A stretch of 33,075 nucleotides of DNA from Phycisphaerae bacterium (GTDB taxonomy: Bacteria > Planctomycetota > Phycisphaerae > Sedimentisphaerales > Anaerohalosphaeraceae). Numbering within the stretch: position 1 is the first letter of the stretch; each line of letters begins with the position of its first letter. The DNA lies in contig JAOUFG010000020.1 of NCBI GenBank assembly GCA_029858345.1, positions 1 to 33,075 on the forward strand, written 5' to 3'. Shown piece by piece: positions 7,964 to 15,730 of this stretch. The notes beneath the pieces were generated by a model. The model was not told where the DNA came from. It did no database searches and saw only the letters and a program-made list of their open reading frames with translations. The position numbers were made by a program, and so were the translations under genes.

Positions 7964-9643
7964 TTATCCGGCACTTTTTAATAATTCCGCTTCGGCGGCC
8001 TGGGTCCAGATGCCGTTTTCCAGTTTCGCCGCAACATCGGGGACTTTTTCACCAAGTGTTTCCAGAGGCGTCAGCGGCAATTCCTTCAATTGCGGATAGA
8101 CGATGATCTTACCGGCCAGCGTCCGGTTTTCCACCGCGCGAATGCCGTCAATCGCCCCGGCCATGCCGCAGACCGCATCGACCGACAGGTTGGTATCCAG
8201 TTGTCCTGAAACGACCTTGTTCAACACGATCTTCATGTCGTCCAGCGTCGAGCCGCTGGTGCCGAACATAAAGCAGCGGTTGGCGATGTACGTATCCAGG
8301 TCCAGGTCCTGCTTGACCGTGGCGGGAATCCCGGCAAAGATGTTAATGATCGCCCCATCGGCGCTGTCCTTGACCGCCTGTGCCACGAGCGGCCCAACCG
8401 GCGCCATGATGGCGAAATAGCTGAACTTTTCATTGACCGGGTTTGTTTTGGGATTGACCAGTGACAACCCGACGCCGCGTTCGTCGGCCAGCCGGTCAGC
8501 TTTGGCGTTCAGGGATGCCAGCCGCTCGTCATCGAAATCAGTGCCGACGATGGAAATGCCGTCAATGCCCGAGCAGATCAGCCGAATCACATGCATCTGC
8601 CCCATCGGTCCTGCAGCGCCGACTACCAGTGCTGTGTCGCCTTGACGCAGTTCGCCGGTGGCAGGGATGTTTTGATAGCTTTCGGCGGCATTGCTGCCGG
8701 TGGTGCCGACCCAGCGAGTCAGGCCGTAATGTGTTCGCCCGACGCCGACGCATACCTCCTGGCCGATGGTTTTGTTGCCGAGGGCGATATTGATGATGCC
8801 CTTAGCGGCCAGCTTGTCGTTGAGGGTTTCGATAGTATCTTTTTGGGCACCGAAATAAACGATATCGTCAAAGGCCTCGTCGGCCAAGGTGCTCAACTCG
8901 GCGGTTGTGACCTCGATGCCCGCAGCCTTGACGCTTTCAAGCTGTGCGGCGTCCGCGCAAACCACGGTGATCGCCGCGGGCTTTCCATTCGACGCGAAAC
9001 TGGCGGCCAGTCCCTCAACTGCATGACCGGCATCTGCTACGACCAGCAGTTTGCTGCCGGCGAGAATCGTATTGCGTTCGGCGGTGACGTAAGAGCTTTC
9101 CACGCACGCCCACGGCTCCACCAGTGCAATCGCCGAAGCACTGAGTTCTTTCTCGACGGGAATTAGAAAACTCTCGTCGCGGTCCGGGTCCACATAGATC
9201 CGCTCATCCATCACGACATATTCCTGCAAAGCGCCTTCAAAATTATAGCCGAACGCGGCGTTGGACGCGGCGGTCTTGAGCCAGCGGTAATCCGTCTGGA
9301 TCAGCACCTTTTGCCCGGCGTGATGATGCCGCACTTTCTCGCCCACCGCAACGATCACCGCACAGGCCTCGTGACCGGGAACTGTGGGTTCTGACTTTGG
9401 CTTGTAGCTGGAAACCTCCGACAACACCGAAGCATCGACACCGGACAGAACTTCACTTTTGCGGGCGTGCTGATCGAACTGCTTGAGCAGCTTCAAATCG
9501 GAAAAACACAGGCCTACCGCCTCGACTTTGGCAACAACCTGATAGGGACCCGGTTGACAGGCTTCTTTTTCGCTGTTGAGTTTCAGTTCATCGGGACCGA
9601 CCAACTGAATCGCATATTGTGTTTTGGGCAATGTTTGTTCCAT
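7964..9643 (-). CDS. zinc-binding medium-chain dehydrogenase with two Rossmann segments
   Basis: The 559-residue protein is far longer than the usual 340-410 of this superfamily. The GroES-like part has VGLCFSDLK (Cys46), PGHEACAVI (His91, Glu92) and ALVEPWACVE (Glu176), the expected catalytic zinc ligands. No cysteine cluster for a structural zinc is present around residues 105-150. A first nucleotide-fold-like segment (about 196-300) has a degraded glycine motif, VVADAGHAVEG. A second (about 335-445) has a good one, LVVGAAGPMGQM, with VGTDFDDERL after it, as in sorbitol or sorbose-phosphate reductases. I infer oxidation or reduction of a polyol, ketose phosphate or lactaldehyde; the substrate is not readable. 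AAGGA precedes the ATG. It lies 34 bases after the SDR gene. Confidence 0.82.
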   Translation of the reverse strand: MEQTLPKTQYAIQLVGPDELKLNSEKEACQPGPYQVVAKVEAVGLCFSDLKLLKQFDQHARKSEVLSGVDASVLSEVSSYKPKSEPTVPGHEACAVIVAVGEKVRHHHAGQKVLIQTDYRWLKTAASNAAFGYNFEGALQEYVVMDERIYVDPDRDESFLIPVEKELSASAIALVEPWACVESSYVTAERNTILAGSKLLVVADAGHAVEGLAASFASNGKPAAITVVCADAAQLESVKAAGIEVTTAELSTLADEAFDDIVYFGAQKDTIETLNDKLAAKGIINIALGNKTIGQEVCVGVGRTHYGLTRWVGTTGSNAAESYQNIPATGELRQGDTALVVGAAGPMGQMHVIRLICSGIDGISIVGTDFDDERLASLNAKADRLADERGVGLSLVNPKTNPVNEKFSYFAIMAPVGPLVAQAVKDSADGAIINIFAGIPATVKQDLDLDTYIANRCFMFGTSGSTLDDMKIVLNKVVSGQLDTNLSVDAVCGMAGAIDGIRAVENRTLAGKIIVYPQLKELPLTPLETLGEKVPDVAAKLENGIWTQAAEAELLKSAG

Positions 9644-9654
9644 GATTGATCCTT

Positions 9655-9680
9655 AACTAAAAACTATGAACTATGAACTA
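9655..9680. repeat. AT-rich spacer with TAGTT(C/T) direct repeats
   Basis: On the minus strand the spacer after the SDR stop reads TAGTTCATAGTTCATAGTTT and continues TTAGTT before the AAGGA of the next gene. The 12-mer TAGTTTTTAGTT is also present in the spacer at 13526-13549, again starting at a TAG stop codon. It may be a recurrent intercistronic sequence. Confidence 0.35.
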
Positions 9681-10766
9681 ATGAAGCATCACCTGTCCGC
9701 CGGTCACGGGGACGGCCTGGCCGGTTTCGTATTTTTGTTCGATCAGGTAATACACCGCCGCCATCACATCCGGCGTGGTGCAGCCGCGGCGCATCGGCAC
9801 TTTGGCTTCGTAGGCCTTTTTGACGTCATCGATGGTCTTGGCGCCGGGGATTTTTCCAGTACGCAGGTACTGCACGAACAGCCCGTTATCAGGATCCGAC
9901 CAGAGCGGGCCGTCGAAGAAGTTGCCGGGACAGATCGAGTTGACCTTGATGCCGTCTTCGATCAATTCAAGGGCAAATGACTGGGTCAGTCCGATGCCGC
10001 CGAATTTGCTGCCGGCATAGGCGAAGTTGCGATTGGAGCCGACCAGACCGGATTTGGAATTGATCTGGATGATGTCGCTGAGATACGCCGGGTCAGCTTT
10101 GTGCTGGGCCGCCAGAATTTTCGACGCGGCCTGCGTACAGAGAAAATAGCCCTTGTAATTGACCGCGGTGGAAAAATCGAAATCCTTTTCCGGCTGGGTT
10201 TTGACGCTTTCGGCCTTGAGCACCCCGGCGTTGGAGATAAATACATCAAAGCCGCCGTAGGTTTTGACGGTCTCGTTAATGGCCGCCTGAATGGACTCTA
10301 AACTTGTCACGTTCATGGCAACGGCCATCGCGCGGTCGGGGCCGTATTGTTTTTGGAGTGATTCCGCCTGCTTTTTGGCCTCGGTATCGTTGATATCGGC
10401 CAACACGACGTATGCCCCTTGTGCGGCCAAATCCTGTGCGATCTCCAATCCGAACCCCTGGGCGGCACCGGTGACGACGGCAACCTTGCCAGCAACACGC
10501 CCGGCGCTTTTTTCAGCAGCGTAGATGACCTCAAACGCACCGACGCCTTCAACCGCAACGGCCTTAACATCCGATGCCCCCTCGACTGTTTTTGTAACCG
10601 CAGCGATCACAGCGTTGTCATCCGCCGCATCCGGCAGCGAAAGCGACATTGCCGGTACGCTGGTTTTGTCCGTGAATCGAATAATAGGTGACTGTCCCCC
10701 TTTTGTCAGCCGCATTCGCAGCACCGGGGCGATTGTGTTAATGGTTTGTTCTTTGGTTAAACTCAT
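9678..10766 (-). CDS. SDR-family dehydrogenase with aldolase-tail-like N-terminal extension
   Basis: The 362-residue protein has a complete classical short-chain dehydrogenase from about residue 93: KVAVVTGAAQGFG (TGxxxGxG), LADIND with the acidic residue favouring NAD, NAG at 179-181, and the Ser237/Tyr250/Lys254 triad in INSKSG...FAYAGSKFGG. GNFFDGPLWSDPDNG resembles sorbitol-6-phosphate dehydrogenases and the C-terminal half of bifunctional rhamnulose-1-phosphate aldolase/lactaldehyde dehydrogenases. The first ~92 residues, ending VKAVAVEGVGAFEV, look like the tail of such an aldolase domain, lacking its metal-binding part. I start it at the ATG at 10766, with AAAGGA 10 bases upstream, rather than a TTG at 10796 overlapping the previous gene. 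Likely substrate: a 6-deoxyketose phosphate or lactaldehyde. Confidence 0.85.
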   Translation of the reverse strand: MSLTKEQTINTIAPVLRMRLTKGGQSPIIRFTDKTSVPAMSLSLPDAADDNAVIAAVTKTVEGASDVKAVAVEGVGAFEVIYAAEKSAGRVAGKVAVVTGAAQGFGLEIAQDLAAQGAYVVLADINDTEAKKQAESLQKQYGPDRAMAVAMNVTSLESIQAAINETVKTYGGFDVFISNAGVLKAESVKTQPEKDFDFSTAVNYKGYFLCTQAASKILAAQHKADPAYLSDIIQINSKSGLVGSNRNFAYAGSKFGGIGLTQSFALELIEDGIKVNSICPGNFFDGPLWSDPDNGLFVQYLRTGKIPGAKTIDDVKKAYEAKVPMRRGCTTPDVMAAVYYLIEQKYETGQAVPVTGGQVMLH

Positions 10767-10782
10767 ATCACGAAAATCCTTT

Positions 10783-12045
10783 TCACTGTTTTTCAAAATA
10801 ACGTTTCAAAACCGCCGCACCGATACGGCCAAAGCGGGCGATACGGTCGTTGGGGTCATCCTGATTGGCATCGACAAAACCCGGCTGGCCGTGTGCTTTC
10901 AAAAAGGCGTGTGCGGCGAGCACACAAACCCCTTCGATGAAGATCGCGTTGACCTCATCAGGAATCGCTGCGCCGCCGACGCACGTCGGCTGGATCGGCA
11001 GCAGGTCCAGTGTATTATGCTCGGTGCCGGCCACCACCGCGATGCCCGCGTTGCGAATCGCCATCACATATTCAGCCAACACCCCCGGCGTATTGCGAAT
11101 GGGAATAAGCTCCACCATTGCATAGCCATTGGCTTTGAGCGTTTCGATGAACTGGGCAAGCGGTGTTTCATACTCGCAACGCTGTTTAGAACCATCGGCC
11201 AGCACCGGGTAGCAGGGAATGCCGCCCAGTTCGACAATCAGTTCCTTGGCCTGTGCGAGGTTTAGAAATGTCTCCGGCACAAAACACATCTTACCGGCTT
11301 TCATCAAATAAGAACGAATTTCATTTTGAATCCCGACGGCATCATCGGCGGACGATTTCGGAGCGGCCCCGAACAGTTCAGTCAGCTTGGCGACACGCTC
11401 ATCGGCGAGCACGGTCTCAAAAAAGACCTCCTGAAACGCCTGGCACAGGTGTCGTTCCTGCAGGGTCACCATATCGGCCGTGCAGCCGTGACGTTTGACC
11501 ACACGCGCGATTACGGCCGCTTCGTCCAGGCCGGTATCAATACCATGTGCCTTGAAAACCTCGGCCATTTTTGCCGTCATTTCACGCATTCGCAGGGCGT
11601 CATTATTGCGAATCGTCGTCAGCAACTCAGCGGCCCTGTCGGATAGCGACTCAAAGCGACTGATGCCCTTGCCGCAGATGTAATACTTGCCGGGGTTGCC
11701 GGGGTCGTTGATACGGATGCCGCGGGCCTGCAAGTCGGTTTCCAGTGCGATGATTTCAGTACCGAACAGAGGAAAGATTCCCTTGTCCTGAGCGATTTCC
11801 GTAAAGGACTGATACACCGAATAATCATAATAGTTGCCGCACCCCAAAACCTGAACGCCCTCGTCAGCGGCGATCTGTACGGCCTGGGCGACCGTTTCAA
11901 AGGCCGAGAAATTCGGCGGCAGATGAATATGTGAGTTGTAGGTCAGCGACCGGGGCAGATCGACGTTGTCCGCCTGAGCCAACAACACATCCACACCTTC
12001 CAGCGACCTTAAGAAATCTGTTGCCTGTGTTACGGTATTATCCAT
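10783..12045 (-). CDS. PHP-like metal-dependent protein, function unassigned
   Basis: The 420-residue protein has PHP/amidohydrolase-like signatures: SHIHLPPN (His39, His41), GCGNYYDY, FPLFGTEIIAL (Glu97) and VVAGTEHNT (His343), the kind of metal ligands found in PHP phosphoesterases and polymerase PHP domains. A helical insertion of about 130 residues (roughly 135-270) separates the N- and C-terminal metal motifs. No signal peptide or membrane segment is present, so it should be cytoplasmic. AAGGA lies 8 bases before the ATG. It is tightly packed between dihydrolipoamide dehydrogenase (15 bases) and the SDR (16 bases), so it should act in the same pathway. A role as phosphatase, lactonase or even lyase on a fucose intermediate is possible but is inference. 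Confidence 0.7.
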   Translation of the reverse strand: MDNTVTQATDFLRSLEGVDVLLAQADNVDLPRSLTYNSHIHLPPNFSAFETVAQAVQIAADEGVQVLGCGNYYDYSVYQSFTEIAQDKGIFPLFGTEIIALETDLQARGIRINDPGNPGKYYICGKGISRFESLSDRAAELLTTIRNNDALRMREMTAKMAEVFKAHGIDTGLDEAAVIARVVKRHGCTADMVTLQERHLCQAFQEVFFETVLADERVAKLTELFGAAPKSSADDAVGIQNEIRSYLMKAGKMCFVPETFLNLAQAKELIVELGGIPCYPVLADGSKQRCEYETPLAQFIETLKANGYAMVELIPIRNTPGVLAEYVMAIRNAGIAVVAGTEHNTLDLLPIQPTCVGGAAIPDEVNAIFIEGVCVLAAHAFLKAHGQPGFVDANQDDPNDRIARFGRIGAAVLKRYFEKQ

Positions 12046-12060
12046 GAAATCATCCTTAAT

Positions 12061-13491
12061 CTACTTAATCGTCTCCGTGTCGGCAGCAATCCGTGTGATT
12101 TTTCGCGGCGGCAGATGCAGGGCCTGCTGGAAACAATCTTCCGCCGCTTCTTTAACGGCTTCCGAAAGGGTCGGATGCGCAAAAATCATTTCCGCCAAGT
12201 CCTTTGCCGATGCTTTCAGCGACAGCATGGCGGTCGCGCTTTCAATAATTTCTGTTGCGTTATGTCCGATGACGTGCACACCCAGCAGCGAGTCGTTGTC
12301 CTGATGACGAATGACACGCACAAAGCCGAATTCTTCACCTACGGCCATCGCTTTGCCCAAAAAGCCGGTCGGAAATTCACCGACGCGAATCGGGATGTTC
12401 TGCTGGTTGGCTTGTTTGACAGTGATACCCACAGAGGCGATCTCCGGGAAGGTATAAACGGCATTCGGCACCGGCAATGTTTGTGCCTCATCATGGCCGA
12501 GGGCGTTTTTGACAGCTACTTCGCCCTGTGCACTGGCCGCATGGGCCAGCAGACAGCGGCCGTTGGCATCGCCGATGCAGTAGTAATTCTTGACCGCTGT
12601 TTCCATCTTATCGTTGACGCGGATGAACCCGCGGTCGGTTTCCAACCCGATGCTTTCCAGTCCAATATCTTTGGTGTTGGGTCTGCGCCCGGTAGCAACA
12701 AGTACCTTATCGGCCTGGATGGTTTGTCCGCCGGAGATGGTCGCTTCCACACCGCCGTTTTTGGTTTCGATATTTTCGACTTTGACCCCGGTGTGGATTT
12801 TCATGCCGCGTTTGGTGAACACACCGGCCAGGGCCTGACCGAGTTTCGGTTCCATTTCCGGCAGCAGCGAGTCCATCAGTTCCACGATGGTTACTTCGAC
12901 GCCGTATTCGTGCATCATGCAGGCAAATTCACAGCCGATGACACCTCCGCCAACAATCAGCAACCGCTTGGGCAGCGTTTTCCAGTGCAGCGATTCGTCC
13001 GAGGTGCACACCCGTTCCGGATCCTCCGGCCAGCCCGGAATGCGGGCCGGAACTGAACCGGTTGCAAGGATGATTTTGTCAGCGGTGAAGGAGTCTGTTT
13101 CGCCCTTGTCATTCGTTACATTAACTTTACCGGCTCCATCGAGCATGGCTGTACCGGTGTAAAGCGTGACATTGCGGGCACCGAACAGGCCCTTGATGCC
13201 GCCGCGGAGTTTAGTCAGCACCTTGTCTTTGCGTTTTTGGATGGCATCCCAGTCAAATGTGACATTGCCGTCAACAGCAACGCCCAGCGACTTGGCCCCG
13301 TTGATGCGATGAATCAATTCGGCCGACGCCAGCAGGGCCTTGGAAGGGATACACCCGTAATTCAGGCAGGTCCCGCCGAGGTAATGTTTTTCGACCACGG
13401 CCGTTTTAGCTCCCATTTGAGCGGCCTTCAACGCGGCGATATATCCGCCGGGGCCGGTTCCGATGACTGCAATCTGATAATGTTCCGCCAT
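12061..13491 (-). CDS. lpdA: dihydrolipoamide dehydrogenase (E3)
   Basis: The 476-residue flavoprotein reoxidises dihydrolipoyl groups of the E2 subunit and passes electrons to NAD+. It shows the FAD motif VIGTGPGGYIAA, the redox disulfide GGTCLNYGCIPSK (Cys42, Cys47), a second nucleotide motif LIVGGGVIGCEFA, the GDANG...LAHAASAQG flavin-contact block, and the C-terminal AHPTLSE with His439 and Glu444, the base pair of the active site. Length matches the family. The ATG is preceded by AGGA. It follows the E2 gene by 51 bases and precedes the PHP-like gene by 15, so it is a dedicated E3 for this complex, although E3 proteins can be shared among complexes in the cell. Confidence 0.96.
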   Translation of the reverse strand: MAEHYQIAVIGTGPGGYIAALKAAQMGAKTAVVEKHYLGGTCLNYGCIPSKALLASAELIHRINGAKSLGVAVDGNVTFDWDAIQKRKDKVLTKLRGGIKGLFGARNVTLYTGTAMLDGAGKVNVTNDKGETDSFTADKIILATGSVPARIPGWPEDPERVCTSDESLHWKTLPKRLLIVGGGVIGCEFACMMHEYGVEVTIVELMDSLLPEMEPKLGQALAGVFTKRGMKIHTGVKVENIETKNGGVEATISGGQTIQADKVLVATGRRPNTKDIGLESIGLETDRGFIRVNDKMETAVKNYYCIGDANGRCLLAHAASAQGEVAVKNALGHDEAQTLPVPNAVYTFPEIASVGITVKQANQQNIPIRVGEFPTGFLGKAMAVGEEFGFVRVIRHQDNDSLLGVHVIGHNATEIIESATAMLSLKASAKDLAEMIFAHPTLSEAVKEAAEDCFQQALHLPPRKITRIAADTETIK

Positions 13492-13525
13492 AATCCTGTT
13501 CCTTGTATCACTTAAAAAGTGTTAT

Positions 13526-13549
13526 AAACTAAAAACTAAGAACTACGAA
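13526..13549. repeat. AT-rich spacer sharing TAGTTTTTAGTT with 9655-9680
   Basis: On the minus strand the E2 stop codon TAG opens TAGTTCTTAGTTTTTAGTTT, which shares TAGTTC at its start and the 12-mer TAGTTTTTAGTT with the SDR-dehydrogenase spacer. No hairpin with a T-run is present here. Confidence 0.35.
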
Positions 13550-15564
13550 ATAAGCTGTTCCGGATCTTCCAGCAGTTCTTTCAGTGTCTTCAGGAATTGT
13601 GCTGCCAGCACGCCGTCGATCACGCGGTGATCCACGCTGAGCGTCATGGTCATCAACCGCCCCGGACGCATCGCGCCGTTTTCGACAATCACGCCTTCAC
13701 GAATCGCACCAACCGCCAGGATCGCCGACTCCGGCGGATTGATAATCGCCGAAAATTCTTCGGTGCCGAACATCCCCAGGTTCGTGATCGTAAAGATGCC
13801 CTTCCCGAAACCTTCGAGTTTCCCGTTGCGGGCCGATTCTACGACATTGCGGGTTTGGGTTGCCAATTGTTCCATCTTCATTCGGTCGGCATTCAGGACG
13901 ACCGGCACCGTCAGGCCATCATCGGTCCCGACAGCAATGCCGATATTGACCGCGGGCTGTTCGATGATCTCGGTGTCCTTGAACTGGCTGCGGAATGCCG
14001 GGTATTGACGAATCGCCTTGGCACAGGCCGCCGTCACAAAATCGTTGACGCTGCACTTAAACTGTTCTTTGGTCTTGCGATAAGTCGCAAACAGCAGCGT
14101 TGCATCGACGGTCACTTTGGCGTAGAAATGCGGAATCGTCTGCTTGGAATAGGCCAGGTTTTGGGCGATCGCTTTACGCATCTTAGACAGCGAATAAGAT
14201 CTCACCTCGGTCGAAACCACATCGGCGTTTTCCACGTCTGTTGAGATAATGCGGCCTTGCGGTCCGGAACCGCTGCCGATGGATGCCAGGTCGATGCCTT
14301 TGTCCTGTGCGGCTTTGCGGGCAGCCGGCGAGGCCTTGACGCGGCCGGATGCATCCGTAACTGCTGCCTGTTTAACGGTTTTAGCCGGAGTCCCCTTGGT
14401 TTCCACTTTAGCTGCGGTTTTTTCAGCTTTTTGAGCAGATGCTTCTGTTCCGCCGGCCACAGCGTCAACATTGACACCCTCTTCGGCCAGATAAGCCACT
14501 GGTTGTTTCACTTCGACAATGTCACCTTCGGCGGCAACGATTTTCGCAATGCGTCCGGCGTCCACCGCTTCCACTTCCATCGTCGCCTTGTCGGTTTCGA
14601 TTTCCATAATCACCTGGCCGACTTCGATGCGGTCGCCTTCCTTGACCTTCCACGACAGGATCGTGCCCTCTTCCATGCTCTGACCGGCCTGCGGCATCAG
14701 GATCGGGGTCACATCCTCCTGCTCGCCGGCTGGCTGGGCCTGAGGTTGGGCCTCTTTTTCAGGTGCCTTCCGTGTAGGTCTTTCGGGCTTTGACTGTTTT
14801 GGGGATTCTTTCTGTTCTTCCTTTTTCGGTGCGGGCTTCGGGGCCGGGGCCGCCTTTGCTTCGCTGCCGTCGAGATAGGCATCTACATCGGCGTCATTGG
14901 CGGCGATAAACGCCACCGGCTTTTTTACTTCAACAATATCGCCCTCTGCGGCAACAATCCGCGCCACGCGGCCGGCATCGGTGGCTTCCACTTCCATCGT
15001 CGCCTTATCGGTTTCGATCTCCATGATCACCTGGCCGACTTCGATGGTATCGCCCTCTTTGATTTTCCAGGACAGGATCGTCCCCTCTTCCATACTTTGA
15101 CCGGCTTGCGGCATCAGGATCGGGGTCACGTTATTCGCATTTCCAGAAGATTCAGAAGCCATTGCTTCCTCCTTTTGTGTATTTTGGGTTTGTTTTTCGG
15201 TCTTGTGTTGGGGCTTGGCCGTTGAGGCGGGCTGATTGTCCTGCGAGGTAGCGGCCCGCGGGGCCTGCTTGGCAGGGGCGGGTTTGTCCTCTTTTTGAAG
15301 CCGCGCCAACACCTTGGATGCATCCTCGCCTTTTTTGCCGAGGATCGCCAGCGGGTCGCCGGATTTGACGAAACTGCCGGGGGCGGCAACCTGCTTCAGC
15401 AAGGTACCATCGGAGCCGGATTCGATCTCCAGCAATTCGCCCGCCGCTTCGATCAGCAACAGTAAATCGCCCTTTTTGACGGTATCGCCTTCGGTTTTCT
15501 TCCATTCAGAAAGAATCCCGTCGAGCGAAAAACGCCCTTTTTCAGGGTATTTCACGATATTCAT
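13543..15564 (-). CDS. dihydrolipoamide acyltransferase (E2) with three lipoyl-type domains, the first lacking the lysine
   Basis: The 673-residue core subunit of a 2-oxoacid (or acetoin) dehydrogenase complex carries acyl groups on lipoyl-lysine and transfers them to CoA. Domain order: lipoyl-like domain 1 (about 1-77), Ala/Pro/Lys-rich linker, lipoyl domain 2 (about 146-232, Lys187 in ETDKATMEVE), linker, lipoyl domain 3 (about 285-370, Lys326), E1/E3-binding domain (about 409-445, KASPAARKAAQDKGIDL), and the catalytic domain (about 455-673) with DHRVIDG (His646, Asp650). Domain 1 has Gly42 where the lipoyl lysine should be, so it cannot be lipoylated. GGAG precedes the first ATG. It is the first gene of the leftward operon, facing the regulator and E1. 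Substrate (pyruvate, acetoin-like or branched) is not decidable from E2. Confidence 0.93.
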   Translation of the reverse strand: MNIVKYPEKGRFSLDGILSEWKKTEGDTVKKGDLLLLIEAAGELLEIESGSDGTLLKQVAAPGSFVKSGDPLAILGKKGEDASKVLARLQKEDKPAPAKQAPRAATSQDNQPASTAKPQHKTEKQTQNTQKEEAMASESSGNANNVTPILMPQAGQSMEEGTILSWKIKEGDTIEVGQVIMEIETDKATMEVEATDAGRVARIVAAEGDIVEVKKPVAFIAANDADVDAYLDGSEAKAAPAPKPAPKKEEQKESPKQSKPERPTRKAPEKEAQPQAQPAGEQEDVTPILMPQAGQSMEEGTILSWKVKEGDRIEVGQVIMEIETDKATMEVEAVDAGRIAKIVAAEGDIVEVKQPVAYLAEEGVNVDAVAGGTEASAQKAEKTAAKVETKGTPAKTVKQAAVTDASGRVKASPAARKAAQDKGIDLASIGSGSGPQGRIISTDVENADVVSTEVRSYSLSKMRKAIAQNLAYSKQTIPHFYAKVTVDATLLFATYRKTKEQFKCSVNDFVTAACAKAIRQYPAFRSQFKDTEIIEQPAVNIGIAVGTDDGLTVPVVLNADRMKMEQLATQTRNVVESARNGKLEGFGKGIFTITNLGMFGTEEFSAIINPPESAILAVGAIREGVIVENGAMRPGRLMTMTLSVDHRVIDGVLAAQFLKTLKELLEDPEQLIS
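15160..15176 (-). promoter_or_regulatory. strong internal ribosome binding site and start within the E2 gene
   Basis: Inside the E2 frame, AAAAGGAGGAAGCA immediately precedes an in-frame ATG at 15162 (residue Met135, MASESSGNANN). This is a near-perfect Shine-Dalgarno at ideal spacing, better than that of the annotated E2 start. Initiation here would give a 539-residue E2 with two functional lipoyl domains and without the lysine-less first domain. It may mark an old gene boundary where a separate small lipoyl-like gene fused to E2. Confidence 0.55.
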
Positions 15565-15581
15565 ACGATCTCCACATCAGC

Positions 15582-15587
15582 ATTATA
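15582..15587 (-). promoter_or_regulatory. possible -10 box for the leftward operon
   Basis: TATAAT occurs on the minus strand 18 bases before the E2 start codon, in the AT-rich divergent region. No good -35 box lies at the right distance (AAGATA at 15605-15610), and the resulting leader would be only about ten bases, barely including the GGAG ribosome site. The true leftward promoter may therefore lie further upstream. Confidence 0.25.
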
Positions 15588-15671
15588 TAAATAGAAACGT
15601 CTTATATCTTCATATTTAAATGATAAATGAACAAAAATCAATCAAAATTATGAATTTTTATGTTGTTTTTT

Positions 15672-15697
15672 TGATTATTTGTGATTAAATATAATCA
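15672..15697. promoter_or_regulatory. putative operator with three TGATTA half-sites at 10-bp spacing, overlapping a -10 box
   Basis: TGATTA at 15672-15677 and 15682-15687 are direct repeats exactly 10 bases apart, and the inverted copy TAATCA follows at 15692-15697. The last two form a 6-bp-arm inverted repeat with spacer AATA. A perfect TATAAT (15690-15695, plus strand) is embedded in the inverted copy and lies 35 bases before the regulator's start codon. One-turn periodicity is expected for multiple protein contacts on one DNA face. I infer that this is the binding site of the adjacent DeoR-type repressor, controlling itself and E1, and perhaps the leftward operon. Confidence 0.5.
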
Positions 15698-15730
15698 TAT
15701 ACGAATTATTGAGCCAAAAACGAGGTTTCT

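Noticed and set aside
10767-10796. TTG start giving ten more residues on the SDR
   Set aside because: It overlaps the previous gene, while the ATG at 10766 has AAAGGA upstream.
12115-13056. 313-codon plus-strand frame antisense to dihydrolipoamide dehydrogenase
   Set aside because: Phe/His/Gly/Asp-rich mirror of a well-conserved gene on the other strand, without a domain.
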